The notes under the pieces: model-generated | What the model saw: the letters and a program-made list of their open reading frames with translations, nothing else | What the model was told of the DNA's origin: nothing | The model's database searches: none | Program-made: the position numbers and the translations under genes | Shown here: one piece after another, positions 29,814-39,071 of the stretch | How positions within the stretch are numbered: position 1 is the first letter of the stretch | How the letters are laid out: every line of letters starts with the position of its first letter | From: Flavobacterium covae | Lineage (GTDB): Bacteria; Bacteroidota; Bacteroidia; Flavobacteriales; Flavobacteriaceae | Direction: 5' to 3' | Length of the DNA stretch: 64,000 nt | Assembly: GCA_019565575.1 (NCBI GenBank) | Contig: CP067379.1 | Location: 3,162,001-3,226,000 of the forward strand

Positions 29814-30686
29814 ATGAAGGCTAAATACATCAATCCGTTTACCGACTTTGGATTTAAAAAAATATTTGGGGAAGAAGCCAGCAAAAATTTGCTTATAGAC
29901 TTCCTTAACACACTATTGCCTGAACACGACCAAATTAAAGAACTTTCTTTTAAAAACACCGAGCAACTCGGAATTACCGACCTCGATAGAAAAGCCATAT
30001 ACGACATCTATTGCCAAAATGAAAAAGGCGAAAAATTCATCGTAGAACTACAAAAAGCAAAACAAAATTTCTTTAAAGAACGAACCATTTATTACGCCAC
30101 TTTTCCTATCAGAGAACAAGCCGAAAAAGGAGAATGGAACTATAACCTCAAATCCGTTTACTGTATAGGTATTTTAGATTTTACTTTTGACGATTACGAA
30201 TCTGAACCCGAAAAAAGCGAAGTCGTACATACCATTAAACTAAAAAACCAAAATGGAAAAGTTTTTTACGATAAACTAACCTATATCTATTTAGAAATGC
30301 CAAACTTTAAAAAACAGGAAACCGACTTAAATTCCCGTTTAGACAAGTGGTTGTATTTTATTAAAAACCTAGAAGACTTCCAAAACATACCTACCATTTT
30401 CAAAGATGAGGTTTTTACTCAAGCTTTTGAAAAAGCTGAATTAGCTAATTTTGGACAATGGGAATTAGATAAATACGAAAGTAGTTTAAAAGTGTACAGA
30501 GACCTAAAAAGTATTATTGATACAGCTTTTGACGACGGTAAAGAAGAAGGAAAGATTCAAGGAAAAATTGAAGGAAAAATTGAAGGAAAAATTGAAATTG
30601 CTAAGCAAGCAAAAACAATGGGGCTTTCAATTCCTGATATAATAAAGCTAACGGGACTATCCGAAAAAGAAATCAACGAGTTATAA
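29814..30686 (+). CDS. Rpn family recombination-promoting nuclease/putative transposase, copy 3
   Basis: The third tandem copy, 290 residues and intact. It has the longest tetrapeptide tract (EEGKIQGKIEGKIEGKIE), one 12-bp unit more than copy 1, and otherwise the same tail as copy 1 up to KLTGL. It then ends SEKEINEL and leaves the shared 3' flank. It has its own TAAATTTG box at 29784 and in-frame GTG at 30492. Substitutions between copies are very few, so amplification or gene conversion is recent. Confidence 0.93.
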   Translation: MKAKYINPFTDFGFKKIFGEEASKNLLIDFLNTLLPEHDQIKELSFKNTEQLGITDLDRKAIYDIYCQNEKGEKFIVELQKAKQNFFKERTIYYATFPIREQAEKGEWNYNLKSVYCIGILDFTFDDYESEPEKSEVVHTIKLKNQNGKVFYDKLTYIYLEMPNFKKQETDLNSRLDKWLYFIKNLEDFQNIPTIFKDEVFTQAFEKAELANFGQWELDKYESSLKVYRDLKSIIDTAFDDGKEEGKIQGKIEGKIEGKIEIAKQAKTMGLSIPDIIKLTGLSEKEINEL

Positions 30687-30873
30687 AAGTCTATAATACA
30701 AGAACTTTTTTTCTTATCCATGATATACAAATAAGAAACTAAAATTAATTATATAAAAACGTAAAGCACACTAAACAATGATAACTTCCGAAGTTTACAA
30801 GTTTCTAAAATTGTAAAACATTCGAAACTATATTTCAAAAACAAGTAAAAAACATCTATTTCAATCAGTACTT

Positions 30874-31576
30874 ATGGGATTTTTTGACATTTTCTTTAAG
30901 AAAAAGCAAGCTGTAACTAATTTAGAAAACTCAAAGCAAACTCAAGACGTTCAACTAAACAAAGAAAATACGTTCGTTTCTACAGTTCATCATTTAGAAC
31001 ATAAGATAATTCGATCTTTAACAAATGAACAAAGAGAAGCTATTCATAAATCGACTATTTTGCTTCAAGCGGGACAACTTTATATGCACTATTGGACAGA
31101 TCATTTAGTTTGTAAAGACCGTAATGATCCTGAATGGCAAAATAAAGTCATGTTCTTTTGGAAAGCAGAAGAGCCTTTTCCTAAAAAAATCTTTACCCCC
31201 TATTTTTGAAACTTTTAAAACCAAACATTTTCTCTTTGTTGGAGATACGTCTAAAATTTCATTACAAATAGGACAAGCTATTCCTTGGTTTGGAATGCCT
31301 GGCCTTGGTCAGAAACATTCCTGTGAGATGAATGGACAAAAAATAACAATTCCTGAATTAAACAAAATTGGTTTGGTTGAATACATAGAACCCGTTGAAC
31401 TAAAAGATGACAATCTAGATATATTATCCGACAAAGACAATTACTTTTTTTTAATTGATGAAAGAATTACGCCATTTCAAAACGGTAATTTTCTTCTAAA
31501 TGGCATTCCAATCCCTATAGATGTGGCATATAGCATTGGAGGTATTCACATCATCAAAAAAATAGATTTGGAATAA
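30874..31576 (+). CDS. Unknown protein with a TNT-like motif, one frameshift
   Basis: The gene encodes about 233 residues with no signal peptide. The family is not recognised. The N-terminal half is charged and helical (HLEHKIIRSLTNEQREAIHKS). The second half contains IGQAIPWFGMPGLGQKH followed by ITIPELNKIGLVEYIEPVEL. This resembles the end of TNT-type NAD glycohydrolase toxin domains (a PxFGxPGxGxQ stretch, then a hydrophobic helix and a GYL-like strand). The TNT arginine and the first glycine-rich strand are not evident, so this is a weak resemblance only. An extra A near 31185 breaks the frame. It lies just past the Rpn genes. Confidence 0.55.
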
Positions 31577-31705
31577 TCTAAAAATAAATAGAAATTTCAA
31601 ATTAACGTTTTATCAGACTCAAGAATAATAGATTATTTATTATTCAAACTAAACTGGTTTTTTCTAAAATCCAAGAGCAAAAATCATAAATATGATAGCA
31701 ATTAT

Positions 31706-31713
31706 TATCTTTG
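31706..31713 (+). promoter_or_regulatory. -7-like TATCTTTG immediately before rlmD
   Basis: TATCTTTG fits TAnnTTTG but ends only 4 bp before the ATG. If used, transcription would start at or inside the first codon. Confidence 0.35.
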
Positions 31714-31717
31714 CACT

Positions 31718-33130
31718 ATGGGAAGAAAAAAAGATAAACAAGTCGTATTCGAAAACGTAAAAGTCCTTGATGCAGGAGCAAAAGGCGTATGTGTGGCAAA
31801 AGCCCCAGAAGGTCAGGTTATTTTTTTAAGTAATGTAGTACCTGGTGATGTAGTAGATATTCAAACCTTCAAAAAGCGAAAATCGTATTATGAAGGCAAA
31901 GCTTTCAAATTTCATTCGTATTCTGAGCATCGTGTAGATCCCGTATGCGAACATTCTGGTGTATGTGGTGGTTGCAAATGGCAAAACATGAATTACAACC
32001 AACAGTTATTTTACAAACATCAAGAAGTAGAAAATAACTTAAAGCGTATTGGAAAAATAGAATTACCCGTATTTGAACCAATTTTGGGCTCTGAAAAACA
32101 GTTTTTCTATCGTAATAAAATGGAGTTCGGTTTTTCTTCTAGTCGTTGGATGACCCCCGAAGAAATTAATAGTGGCGAAGAACTAGACAATAAAAATGCA
32201 GTAGGTTTTCATATTCCAAAAATGTGGGATAAGATTCTTAATATCAACAAATGTCATTTACAACAAGATCCTTCTAATGATATTCGTAATGAAATAAGAC
32301 GTTTTGCTAACGAAAATGACTTAACCTTCTTTAACCCTAGAGAACATGGTGGTTTGTTACGTACTCTTATGATTCGTACTGCTTCTACGGGAGAAATCAT
32401 GGTAGTTATTCAATTTTTTGATCATAATCAAAAACAAATAGAAATGGTTATGAATTTTTTGGCAGAACGTTTCCCTGAAATTACTTCGCTACAGTATGTA
32501 GTCAACCAAAAAGCAAACGATACTTTGTACGATCAAGAGATTATTTTGTTTAAAGGTAGAGATTATATCTTAGAAGAAATGGAAGGCTTACAGTTTAGCA
32601 TTAATGCTAAGTCTTTCTACCAAACCAATTCAGAACAAGCGTATGAATTATATTCTATTACTAGGGATTTTGCTGGATTAACAGGGAACGAATTGGTATA
32701 TGATTTATATACAGGAACAGGAACGATTGCGCAATTTGTTTCTAAAAAAGCAAAAAAAGTAATCGGAGTAGAAGCTGTTCCAGAAGCTATTTCTGATGCA
32801 AAAATAAATGCTAAACGTAATAACATTAATAATTGTGAGTTTTTTGTAGGTGATATGAAAAACGTATTCAATGATGACTTTATCGCTACAAATGGACATC
32901 CTGACATCATTATTACAGATCCCCCTCGTGATGGTATGCACGCAGATGTGGTTGAACAAATCTTAAAGATTGCACCTAAAAAAGTGGTATATGTAAGCTG
33001 TAACTCTGCTACACAAGCACGTGATTTGGCGTTAATGGATAAGATGTATAAGGTAACTCGTGTACGTCCTGTGGACATGTTTCCACAAACCCATCACGTA
33101 GAAAATGTTGTACTTTTGGAAAAGAGATAA
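31718..33130 (+). CDS. rlmD: 23S rRNA (uracil-5-)-methyltransferase RlmD-type
   Basis: This is an intact 470-residue TrmA/RlmD-family enzyme that methylates C5 of a uridine in 23S rRNA using S-adenosylmethionine. Seen: an N-terminal TRAM domain (VLDAGAKGVCVAKAPEGQVIFLS), the iron-sulphur cysteines CEHSGVCGGCKWQ, the SAM motif VYDLYTGTGTIAQFV, DPPRDGMH, and the catalytic cysteine in YVSCNSATQARDLA. The C-terminus VDMFPQTHHVENVVLLEK is typical of the family. Residues needed for catalysis are all visible. The DUF6452 and DUF6048 genes follow, a grouping usual in Flavobacteria, but a terminator lies between. Confidence 0.95.
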   Translation: MGRKKDKQVVFENVKVLDAGAKGVCVAKAPEGQVIFLSNVVPGDVVDIQTFKKRKSYYEGKAFKFHSYSEHRVDPVCEHSGVCGGCKWQNMNYNQQLFYKHQEVENNLKRIGKIELPVFEPILGSEKQFFYRNKMEFGFSSSRWMTPEEINSGEELDNKNAVGFHIPKMWDKILNINKCHLQQDPSNDIRNEIRRFANENDLTFFNPREHGGLLRTLMIRTASTGEIMVVIQFFDHNQKQIEMVMNFLAERFPEITSLQYVVNQKANDTLYDQEIILFKGRDYILEEMEGLQFSINAKSFYQTNSEQAYELYSITRDFAGLTGNELVYDLYTGTGTIAQFVSKKAKKVIGVEAVPEAISDAKINAKRNNINNCEFFVGDMKNVFNDDFIATNGHPDIIITDPPRDGMHADVVEQILKIAPKKVVYVSCNSATQARDLALMDKMYKVTRVRPVDMFPQTHHVENVVLLEKR

Positions 33131-33136
33131 ATAATA

Positions 33137-33173
33137 AAAAGTGATTAGCAATCTATAACTAATCACTTTTTAT
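33137..33173 (+). terminator. Terminator after rlmD
   Basis: Stem AAAAGTGATTAG / CTAATCACTTTT with a 10-base loop, followed by T-rich sequence, 7 bp after the stop codon. Confidence 0.85.
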
Positions 33174-33191
33174 TTAATTACTAAAACAAAT

Positions 33192-33686
33192 ATGAAAAAA
33201 ATATTTTTGGGATTATTCGTCATTCTGTCTACTTTGCCTTTTTTAAATTGCGAACCCGATGATGTCTGTCCACAAGGAACACCCACAACTCCTAGAATGA
33301 TTGTACAATTTTTTGACAACAACAATCCTACTAATCCTAAAACAATAACGGATTTAAAAGTCACTGCTGAAGGCATGTCTAGCTCCTTGGATTTTGCTAG
33401 TAGTAACAAAATTGAATTACCTTTAAAAGTAAATAATAATCAAGTACGTTATACTTTTCAAATTAATTCAAAAAACAGTACTTTAGCTAAGGAAGATCAA
33501 ATTACTCTTAATTACTCACGTAACGATGTTTATATTTCAAGGGCTTGCGGATATAAAACTGAATTTACTCTAAATACACTTAATGGAGCCACCCTTACAA
33601 CACCTAAAAACTGGATACAAGAAGTAACTATTCAAAAAACATCTATAGTAAACGAAAATGAAACACATCTCAAAATTTTCTTTTAG
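33192..33686 (+). CDS. DUF6452 family exported protein
   Basis: This 164-residue protein has an N-terminal signal and a cysteine (STLPFLNCEPDDVCPQGTPTTPR) that may be the lipid-modified residue. The CxxxDxC start followed by a Pro/Thr stretch and beta-rich sequence (YTFQINSKNS, DQITLNYSRNDVYISRACGYKTEF) fits the DUF6452 family of Bacteroidota. Function is unknown. The gene overlaps the next one by 29 bp, so the two are translationally linked and probably work together at the envelope. Confidence 0.75.
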   Translation: MKKIFLGLFVILSTLPFLNCEPDDVCPQGTPTTPRMIVQFFDNNNPTNPKTITDLKVTAEGMSSSLDFASSNKIELPLKVNNNQVRYTFQINSKNSTLAKEDQITLNYSRNDVYISRACGYKTEFTLNTLNGATLTTPKNWIQEVTIQKTSIVNENETHLKIFF

Positions 33687-34362
33687 CCTGTTGTTAACGA
33701 TTTATACTTTTACAATTAGTCAGGCACAGGAAAAAACAAACGATACTATCAAAAAAACAGAACGTTATGGAATACGAATAGGAACGGATTTATCCAAAAT
33801 TACTCGTTCTATTTTTGATAAAAATTATAAAGGATTAGAATTAGTAGGTGATTACAGGATAGGTCAGAAGATGTATCTAGCAACCGAGATAGGCAACGAA
33901 AAAAAAATAACAGAAGATAAACGTCTTAATTTTACAACGACTGGTAGTTATTTAAAAGTAGGATTTGATTACAATTTTTATCAAAACTGGCTCAATATGG
34001 AAGATATGGTTCATCTTGGTTTGCGCTATGGTTTTTCTTCTTTTAGTCAAGCACTTACAAGTTACAAAATATATAATACTACGGGATATTTTCCGCAAGC
34101 AGATGCTGTGATAGCAAATCAAAATTATAAAGATCTAACAGCTCATTGGACGGAGGTTGTAGCTGGAATAAAAGCTAAAATTTTCAATAATTTTTATGCA
34201 GGCTTTAGCTTAAGAATTAATTATCTATTATCCGAAAAGAAGCCAGAAAATTTTAACAATTTGTATATCCCTGGATTTAACAGGACGTATGATGGGCAAT
34301 TTGGTGCTGGTTGGAATTATAGCATTACCTATTTTATTCCTTTATATAAAAAGAAGGGGTAA
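33658..34362 (+). CDS. DUF6048 family outer-membrane beta-barrel-like protein
   Basis: This is an intact 234-residue protein with a signal peptide (KFSFSLLLTIYTFTISQAQ). Amphipathic strands such as YGIRIGTDLSKITRSI, YLATEIGNEKKI, YLKVGFDYNFYQNW and a terminal WNYSITYFIPLYKKK point to an outer-membrane barrel. It matches the DUF6048 type that follows DUF6452 in Flavobacteria. Its start lies inside the DUF6452 gene. Function is unknown. The transcript probably ends in the inverted repeat at 34380-34519. Confidence 0.78.
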   Translation: MKHISKFSFSLLLTIYTFTISQAQEKTNDTIKKTERYGIRIGTDLSKITRSIFDKNYKGLELVGDYRIGQKMYLATEIGNEKKITEDKRLNFTTTGSYLKVGFDYNFYQNWLNMEDMVHLGLRYGFSSFSQALTSYKIYNTTGYFPQADAVIANQNYKDLTAHWTEVVAGIKAKIFNNFYAGFSLRINYLLSEKKPENFNNLYIPGFNRTYDGQFGAGWNYSITYFIPLYKKKG

Positions 34363-34379
34363 TTTTTATATTGAACTTT

Positions 34380-34519
34380 GAAGGGTTATCTAATAAAATA
34401 TAGTTATATAATTCAATGAAAAGCTTAGGCTGAAATAGTGTTAATAATAGGTAAAAACATAACGTTAACTAAAAATCATCTTAGCATTGAAACAAAAAAA
34501 CATTTACTAGATAACCTTC
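34380..34519. repeat. Inverted-repeat element of about 140 bp between convergent genes
   Basis: Ends GAAGGGTTATCTA and TAGATAACCTTC (one unpaired G) enclose about 115 bp of non-coding DNA. It is similar in size and placement to the elements at 17180, 20312 and 42727, but the end sequence differs, so membership in the same family is uncertain. Confidence 0.55.
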
Positions 34520-34534
34520 TCTTATAAGGGTTTA

Positions 34535-35368
34535 TTATGATTTTAATAAATAAATACCATCTGGTCTTAATTCTATTATCTTTTCTCTATAAAGAGTCCC
34601 AATGGCTTTTTTAAAAGTCTTTTTACTCATTTGTAAAATTGTTTTAATATCTTCTGGGCTACTATTATCGTGTAATTTTAGCATTCCTCTTCCTGCTTTT
34701 AATTCTTCTAATATTTTTTGAGCGGAAGCATCTATTCGTTCAAAACCTAATGGTTGTCTTGAAATGTCTATTTTGCCATCTGGGCGAATATTTTTGATAT
34801 ATCCAATGATACGGTCTCCTGTTCTTAAATCTTCAAAAATTTGATCTTTATAAATTAATCCTTTGTGTTTTTCATTAATAATTACGTTAATACCTGTATC
34901 TGAAATATGAGAAACGATCAAATCTACTTCTTCTCCTTTTTCAACGTTTAAATTTTGGTTGTTTAAAAATTGGTTCAACCTACTAGAACCTACTAAACGA
35001 TTTGTTTGTTTATCTAGATACATGTATACAAGGTATCTTTTTCCTTCTTCCATAGGTCTTGCCTGTTCTTTGAATGGGACAAATAAATCTTTTTCTAAGC
35101 CCCAATCCATAAAAGCTCCAAACTTATTAACGTAATTAACTCTCAATAACGAAAATTCGTTTAAAAATATATAAGGTTCTAAAGTAGTTGCTACAGGGCG
35201 TTCTTCATGATCTAAATAAATAAATACTTCTATATCCGCTTCTATCTCATATTCTTTGGGTACATATTTATTAGGTAATAACACATCTTTTTCACCATCT
35301 GTTAAATATAATCCTACATTAGTATTCTGAGCTATTTTTAGGGTATTGTATTTTCCTATTTCAATCAT
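34535..35368 (-). CDS. cvfB: CvfB family S1-like RNA-binding protein
   Basis: This is an intact 277-residue cytoplasmic protein. Seen: KVGLYL-like start (NTNVGLYLTDGEKDVLLPNKYVP), S1-type repeats (VNKFGAFMDWGLEKDLFVPF; VSHISDTGINVIINEKHKGLI; DRIIGYIKNIRPDGKIDISR), and a C-terminal winged-helix region (MSKKTFKKAIGTLYREKII). This is the CvfB arrangement of S1 domains plus wHTH. CvfB affects virulence gene expression in Staphylococcus; its role in Bacteroidota is not known. Confidence 0.9.
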   Translation of the reverse strand: MIEIGKYNTLKIAQNTNVGLYLTDGEKDVLLPNKYVPKEYEIEADIEVFIYLDHEERPVATTLEPYIFLNEFSLLRVNYVNKFGAFMDWGLEKDLFVPFKEQARPMEEGKRYLVYMYLDKQTNRLVGSSRLNQFLNNQNLNVEKGEEVDLIVSHISDTGINVIINEKHKGLIYKDQIFEDLRTGDRIIGYIKNIRPDGKIDISRQPLGFERIDASAQKILEELKAGRGMLKLHDNSSPEDIKTILQMSKKTFKKAIGTLYREKIIELRPDGIYLLKS

Positions 35369-35401
35369 CTGTTAGTATTTAGAATCGCAAAGATACAAAT
35401 A

Positions 35402-35429
35402 ATAAATCCCGATAAAAATCGGGATTTAT
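35402..35429 (-). terminator. Terminator after the DUF2853 gene
   Basis: Perfect 12-bp stem ATAAATCCCGAT / ATCGGGATTTAT with a four-base loop, between the DUF2853 stop and the cvfB start. Confidence 0.8.
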
Positions 35430-35446
35430 AAACTTTATTATATAAA

Positions 35447-35788
35447 TTAATTATATATACTTTCTTTTTTAAAGTGAAGCGTTAACAAATAATACACGAC
35501 TGCACGGTATTTGTTACGGTTGGAGCGTCCATATTGTTCCATTACACTATCAATTGCAGCATCTAGCTCTGGATTATCAGACAGACCTAATTTTTTTATT
35601 AAAAAGTTGTTTTTAACTGTATCTAATTCCGATTGTTGTGATCCTGAAACGGTTGCTGAATCTTGATTATAAATAGAGGGACCACATCCTATTACTACTT
35701 TTGTCAATAATTCCATATCAGGTGTTACTCCACATTTTTCTTTTAAATCTGTAGCGTATTTTTCAATCAGTTCATCTCTTTTACTCAT
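35447..35788 (-). CDS. DUF2853 family protein
   Basis: This is an intact 113-residue cytoplasmic protein with the DUF2853 pattern: a helical N-terminus (SKRDELIEKYATDLKEKCGV), CGPSIYNQDSATVSG, KLGLSDNPELDAAIDSVMEQYG and a C-terminal YRAVVYYLLTLHFKKE. No catalytic motif is visible. Function is unknown. It is a single gene with its own terminator. Confidence 0.88.
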   Translation of the reverse strand: MSKRDELIEKYATDLKEKCGVTPDMELLTKVVIGCGPSIYNQDSATVSGSQQSELDTVKNNFLIKKLGLSDNPELDAAIDSVMEQYGRSNRNKYRAVVYYLLTLHFKKESIYN

Positions 35789-35873
35789 ATTTTTTTCTAG
35801 TTATGTTATTGTATATCTACCAAATATATAAAAATATATCAGAATAAGCAAGATTTAAAAAGGAAAAAAACAA

Positions 35874-37537
35874 TCATTTTAATTTCTTAAAATATTGCAA
35901 AAGAACTTCATTATTTTGTTTTTCAGGTGTAAAGATTTCATATATGGCAGGTTTATTTAATGATGAAAAAAATGCCCAATTAGTTCGTAATTCTTTTTCT
36001 TCTTTAGCCTTAAAATAATCCAATCCATACATTTTAGCTAAATATTCTGCTGTTAAATTATGAGATGTTTCAAAAAAAGTATTGAATGTTTCATTTTCTT
36101 GATGACCTGGCAAAATTCTAAAAATCCCCCTCCTCCATTATTTATGATAATAATTTTAAAATCGTTGGGTATATAATGATTCCATAACGCATTGCTATCA
36201 TAAAAAAAACTAATATCTCCTGTTATAAGATAAGTTGTTTTTTTACTTGCCACAGCAGCACCAATAGCCGTTGTAGTACTTCCCTCTATCCCACTAGTTC
36301 CTCTATTACAATATACTGAAATACTAGGATCTATAGGGAATAATTGGGCGTATCGTATGGCAGAACTATTACTAATTTGTAATTGAATATTCTTAGGCAA
36401 TAATTCCGTAATAATTTGAAAAACTTTTAGATCAGAAAAAATCAATTCTTTTAAGTAGTTGTTATGAGCTATTTTTCTTTGAAAACGAATAGCTAATAAT
36501 TCTTTTTGAAAAGAACTTTCTTTATAAGATGTTAATTTCAGGAAGCGTTCAAAAAAAAGTGTTAGGTTTTTCTTTAAAATGATAATTAAGACAATCATAG
36601 GTATTATAAGCCCTTAACGGGTCTATATGCCAATGTGCATTGGGTTGATATTTCCTAAAAAACGCTTTTATGCGTTTTGAAACAATCATTCCTCCTAAAG
36701 TCAACAATATTTCGGGTTTATAACGTTCAAATTCTTTTTCAGAAAAAGGGGTTATGATTGTATCTATATTAGTAATAAAATTTTCATGATGTAGATTAGA
36801 CGTAACCTCAGTCATAACAATAACAGAAGGATCTCTAGCTAGTATGTCTAAATATTTAGTATCAATAGAATCAGAGTGATTTTCTCCTATTAATATTATT
36901 TTTTTTTGAGCTTGACTCCATTCTTCTGCAAAAAAATCTAGGGTTTCTAAAGGTTCATTCTGTTTTTCAAAATTAAACCATGTTGGTTCAATAGTTGGTT
37001 CAGAAATTGTTTCATATAAAGGTTCTTCAAAAGGTGCGTTTATATGAACAGGTCCTTTTTGGGAAACACTAAAAAAAAGGGCTTCTTGTATCAATCTATC
37101 ATTTTCTAGAGATGCGGCTTCTTGTAGATTTGCATTATACAAGATATGATTAGCAAAAACATTAGCTTGCCTAATAGTTTGCCCATCTCCTATATCTATT
37201 TTATCAATTGGTCGATCAGCAGAAATAACAACTAAAGGTATTTGACTATAAAATGCTTCTGAAATAGCAGGATAATAGTTTAACAAGGCTGATCCTGAAG
37301 TACAAATTAGTGCTACTGGCTCCTGTAATTGTTGCGCCAAGCCTAATGCAAAAAAGCCTGCACAGCGTTCATCTACTATACTATAACAATTAAATTCAGC
37401 TTGATTAGAAAATCCTATAGTCAAAGGTGCATTTCGCGAACCTGGGGAAATGACTATATGTTTTAATCCTTTTTTTTGCACATTTCAATTATGCTTTGTG
37501 CCAAAGGAATTTTGGGGTAAATAGCGGTAGGTTTCAA
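35874..37537 (-). CDS. menD: 2-succinyl-5-enolpyruvyl-6-hydroxy-3-cyclohexene-1-carboxylate synthase, frameshifted
   Basis: This thiamine-diphosphate enzyme of menaquinone synthesis adds a succinic semialdehyde unit to isochorismate. Seen: PKIPLAQSIIEM, HIVISPGSRNAPLTIGF, RCAGFFALGLAQQLQEPVALICTSG, VISADRPIDKIDIGDGQTI, and the ThDP-binding stretch YLITGDISFFYDSNALWN followed by NNGGGGFL. It is split near 37485 (missing A), 36590 and 36110, all at homopolymers. The first codon is unclear because no ATG precedes PKIPLAQS; TTG at 37537 is one possibility. Other men genes are not in the window. Confidence 0.92.
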
Positions 37538-37571
37538 TTTTATAATAAACTCATGTTCTATCGCAAAAGTA

Positions 37572-38252
37572 TTAACTTATCGTCATATTTTGAGTATTTT
37601 CTTTTAAAATTAAAAATTTATAAATCATGTAATAGGCTAACGCAGAAAAAATGACAGTCAATTTATGCAAAAAAATTGATTTGCAATAAAACATGTTAAA
37701 GAAAAAGAGCGACATTTTAATAACTAAAAAAGCTGTAGCTAGAAGGAAAAACAAATTATCTCTTTTCATTTCGTTAATATAAGTAATTATTCCAACAGCA
37801 CCTAAAAAAGCGGTAAACAAAGAGTTAAAAACCCAATAAATATAATATTCTTCTACTTGATTAAAAACAAAATAAATCATATATAAATATAGAACGAACA
37901 AAGGTATTAAGGCAATTCCAATAGCTATTCTATATTTTTTTTGGATAAATTCTAGTACTAAATAAATTAATCCTATTTTAGAGGCTAAAGAAAAGAGTGT
38001 TGCTATTTTAAAGGCTATTTTTTCTTCTATTGCAAATAATGAAGATGTTATTTGAAACAATACCAAACACAATAAGAAACTCATATTTATTCTTGAAGAT
38101 GACACAACATATAACACAAAAAGTATAGGAATTCCTGTATAGCGTAAATATTCTTCTAGTATATCAACTTGTAAAATAGTCATTACACTATACAAAACAA
38201 GGTTAATAATAAATAGAAAATCAAAAATTTGAGCAATTTTTTGTAATTTCAT
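37572..38252 (-). CDS. Hypothetical multi-pass membrane protein
   Basis: The protein has 226 residues, nearly all in about eight hydrophobic helices with short charged loops (for example YLRYTGIPILFVLYVVSSSR and YYIYWVFNSLFTAFLGAVG). The layout recalls the YhhN-like membrane family, of which a clearer member lies at 41605. Conserved YhhN residues are not obvious, so I leave the function open. The stop is about 35 bp upstream of menD, possibly in the same transcript. Confidence 0.65.
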   Translation of the reverse strand: MKLQKIAQIFDFLFIINLVLYSVMTILQVDILEEYLRYTGIPILFVLYVVSSSRINMSFLLCLVLFQITSSLFAIEEKIAFKIATLFSLASKIGLIYLVLEFIQKKYRIAIGIALIPLFVLYLYMIYFVFNQVEEYYIYWVFNSLFTAFLGAVGIITYINEMKRDNLFFLLATAFLVIKMSLFFFNMFYCKSIFLHKLTVIFSALAYYMIYKFLILKENTQNMTIS

Positions 38253-38287
38253 AACTTCAATTTATTAATATTTTTAATTATAAACAA

Positions 38288-38782
38288 ATGTCCATTCTAA
38301 TAAAAGAGGCTAAGTATGAAGATCTTTCTGAAATTCTTGAAATAATAAACTATGAAATTTTAAATAGTACTTCTATTTGGGAATATCATATCAGAACTTT
38401 AGAACAGCAACAAAAGATTTTTGAAGAAAAAAAAATAAATAATCAACCTTTTTTAATTGCGATAAAAGAAAATAAAATAGTAGGATTTGGGACTTATGGT
38501 TCATTTCGTTTTAAAATAGGGTATCAATTTACCGCAGAACACTCAGTATATATACATAAAGACTACCACGGAAATGGAATTGGCTCACTCCTTTTAAAAG
38601 AACTCATTAAAATTGCAAAAAAAGAAAAAATTCATACTTTAATTGGTGTTATTGATTCTGAAAATTTAGGAAGCCTTGCATTCCATAAAAAATTAGGATT
38701 CCAAGAAGTTGGGCATATTAAAGAAACTGGTTTTAAATTTAACAGATGGCTTGACTCTATTTTTGTACAAATTATGTTATAA
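38288..38782 (+). CDS. GNAT family N-acetyltransferase
   Basis: This is an intact 164-residue acetyltransferase using acetyl-CoA. Seen: ILIKEAKYEDLSEILEIIN at the start, a mid-strand AEHSVYIHKDYHGNGIGSLLLKEL with the Q/R-x-x-G-x-G/A type CoA loop (HGNGIG), and DSENLGSLAFHKKLGFQEVGH. The last part and the start TSIWEYHIRT resemble phosphinothricin/methionine-sulfone acetyltransferases of the PAT group. The actual substrate is unknown. Confidence 0.88.
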   Translation: MSILIKEAKYEDLSEILEIINYEILNSTSIWEYHIRTLEQQQKIFEEKKINNQPFLIAIKENKIVGFGTYGSFRFKIGYQFTAEHSVYIHKDYHGNGIGSLLLKELIKIAKKEKIHTLIGVIDSENLGSLAFHKKLGFQEVGHIKETGFKFNRWLDSIFVQIML

Positions 38783-39049
38783 GTTAACAACTATTTACGA
38801 CTCATTCTTTTGAGAAATTTTATCTAAATTATAATGACAGTTTTTAACCTTGATCCTTATAATCCTAGTTATTCCGATCATAAAAATATTTTAATTTTAT
38901 AAAAAATTTATTCTTAAACAAAAAAATTAAAAGACCTAACACTAGAAAAATGTTCATTCTTTTTCATATTTTATTTTTTTTCGTGCGCAAATTTACAATT
39001 TCTATTTAATAAAGATCCCTAAACTCAAAACTATAATCTACTAAATAAC

Positions 39050-39057
39050 TACCTTTG
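39050..39057 (+). promoter_or_regulatory. -7 element upstream of prmA
   Basis: TACCTTTG (TAnnTTTG) lies 14 bp before the prmA start codon. The other bases of the 290-bp gap hold no gene. Confidence 0.5.
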
Positions 39058-39071
39058 CAAAAAATAAATCA

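Larger units (their letters stand above)
27974..30670. repeat. Three tandem direct repeats carrying the Rpn genes
   Basis: The repeat unit is about 890-912 bp and includes the 5' flank (TTTTTGTAAATTTGAATCAT and following), the gene and, for copies 1 and 2, the 3' flank AAAAAGCAGTGCTCCTACC. Unit length varies through the 12-bp GGAAAAATTGAA tract and the exchanged tail of copy 2. Confidence 0.9.

Noticed and set aside
32617..33078. Antisense frame of 153 codons within rlmD
   Set aside because: It is the complement of a strongly conserved enzyme gene and has no recognisable protein features. The same applies to antisense frames at 51309-51677, 41739-42038 and 28785-29117.
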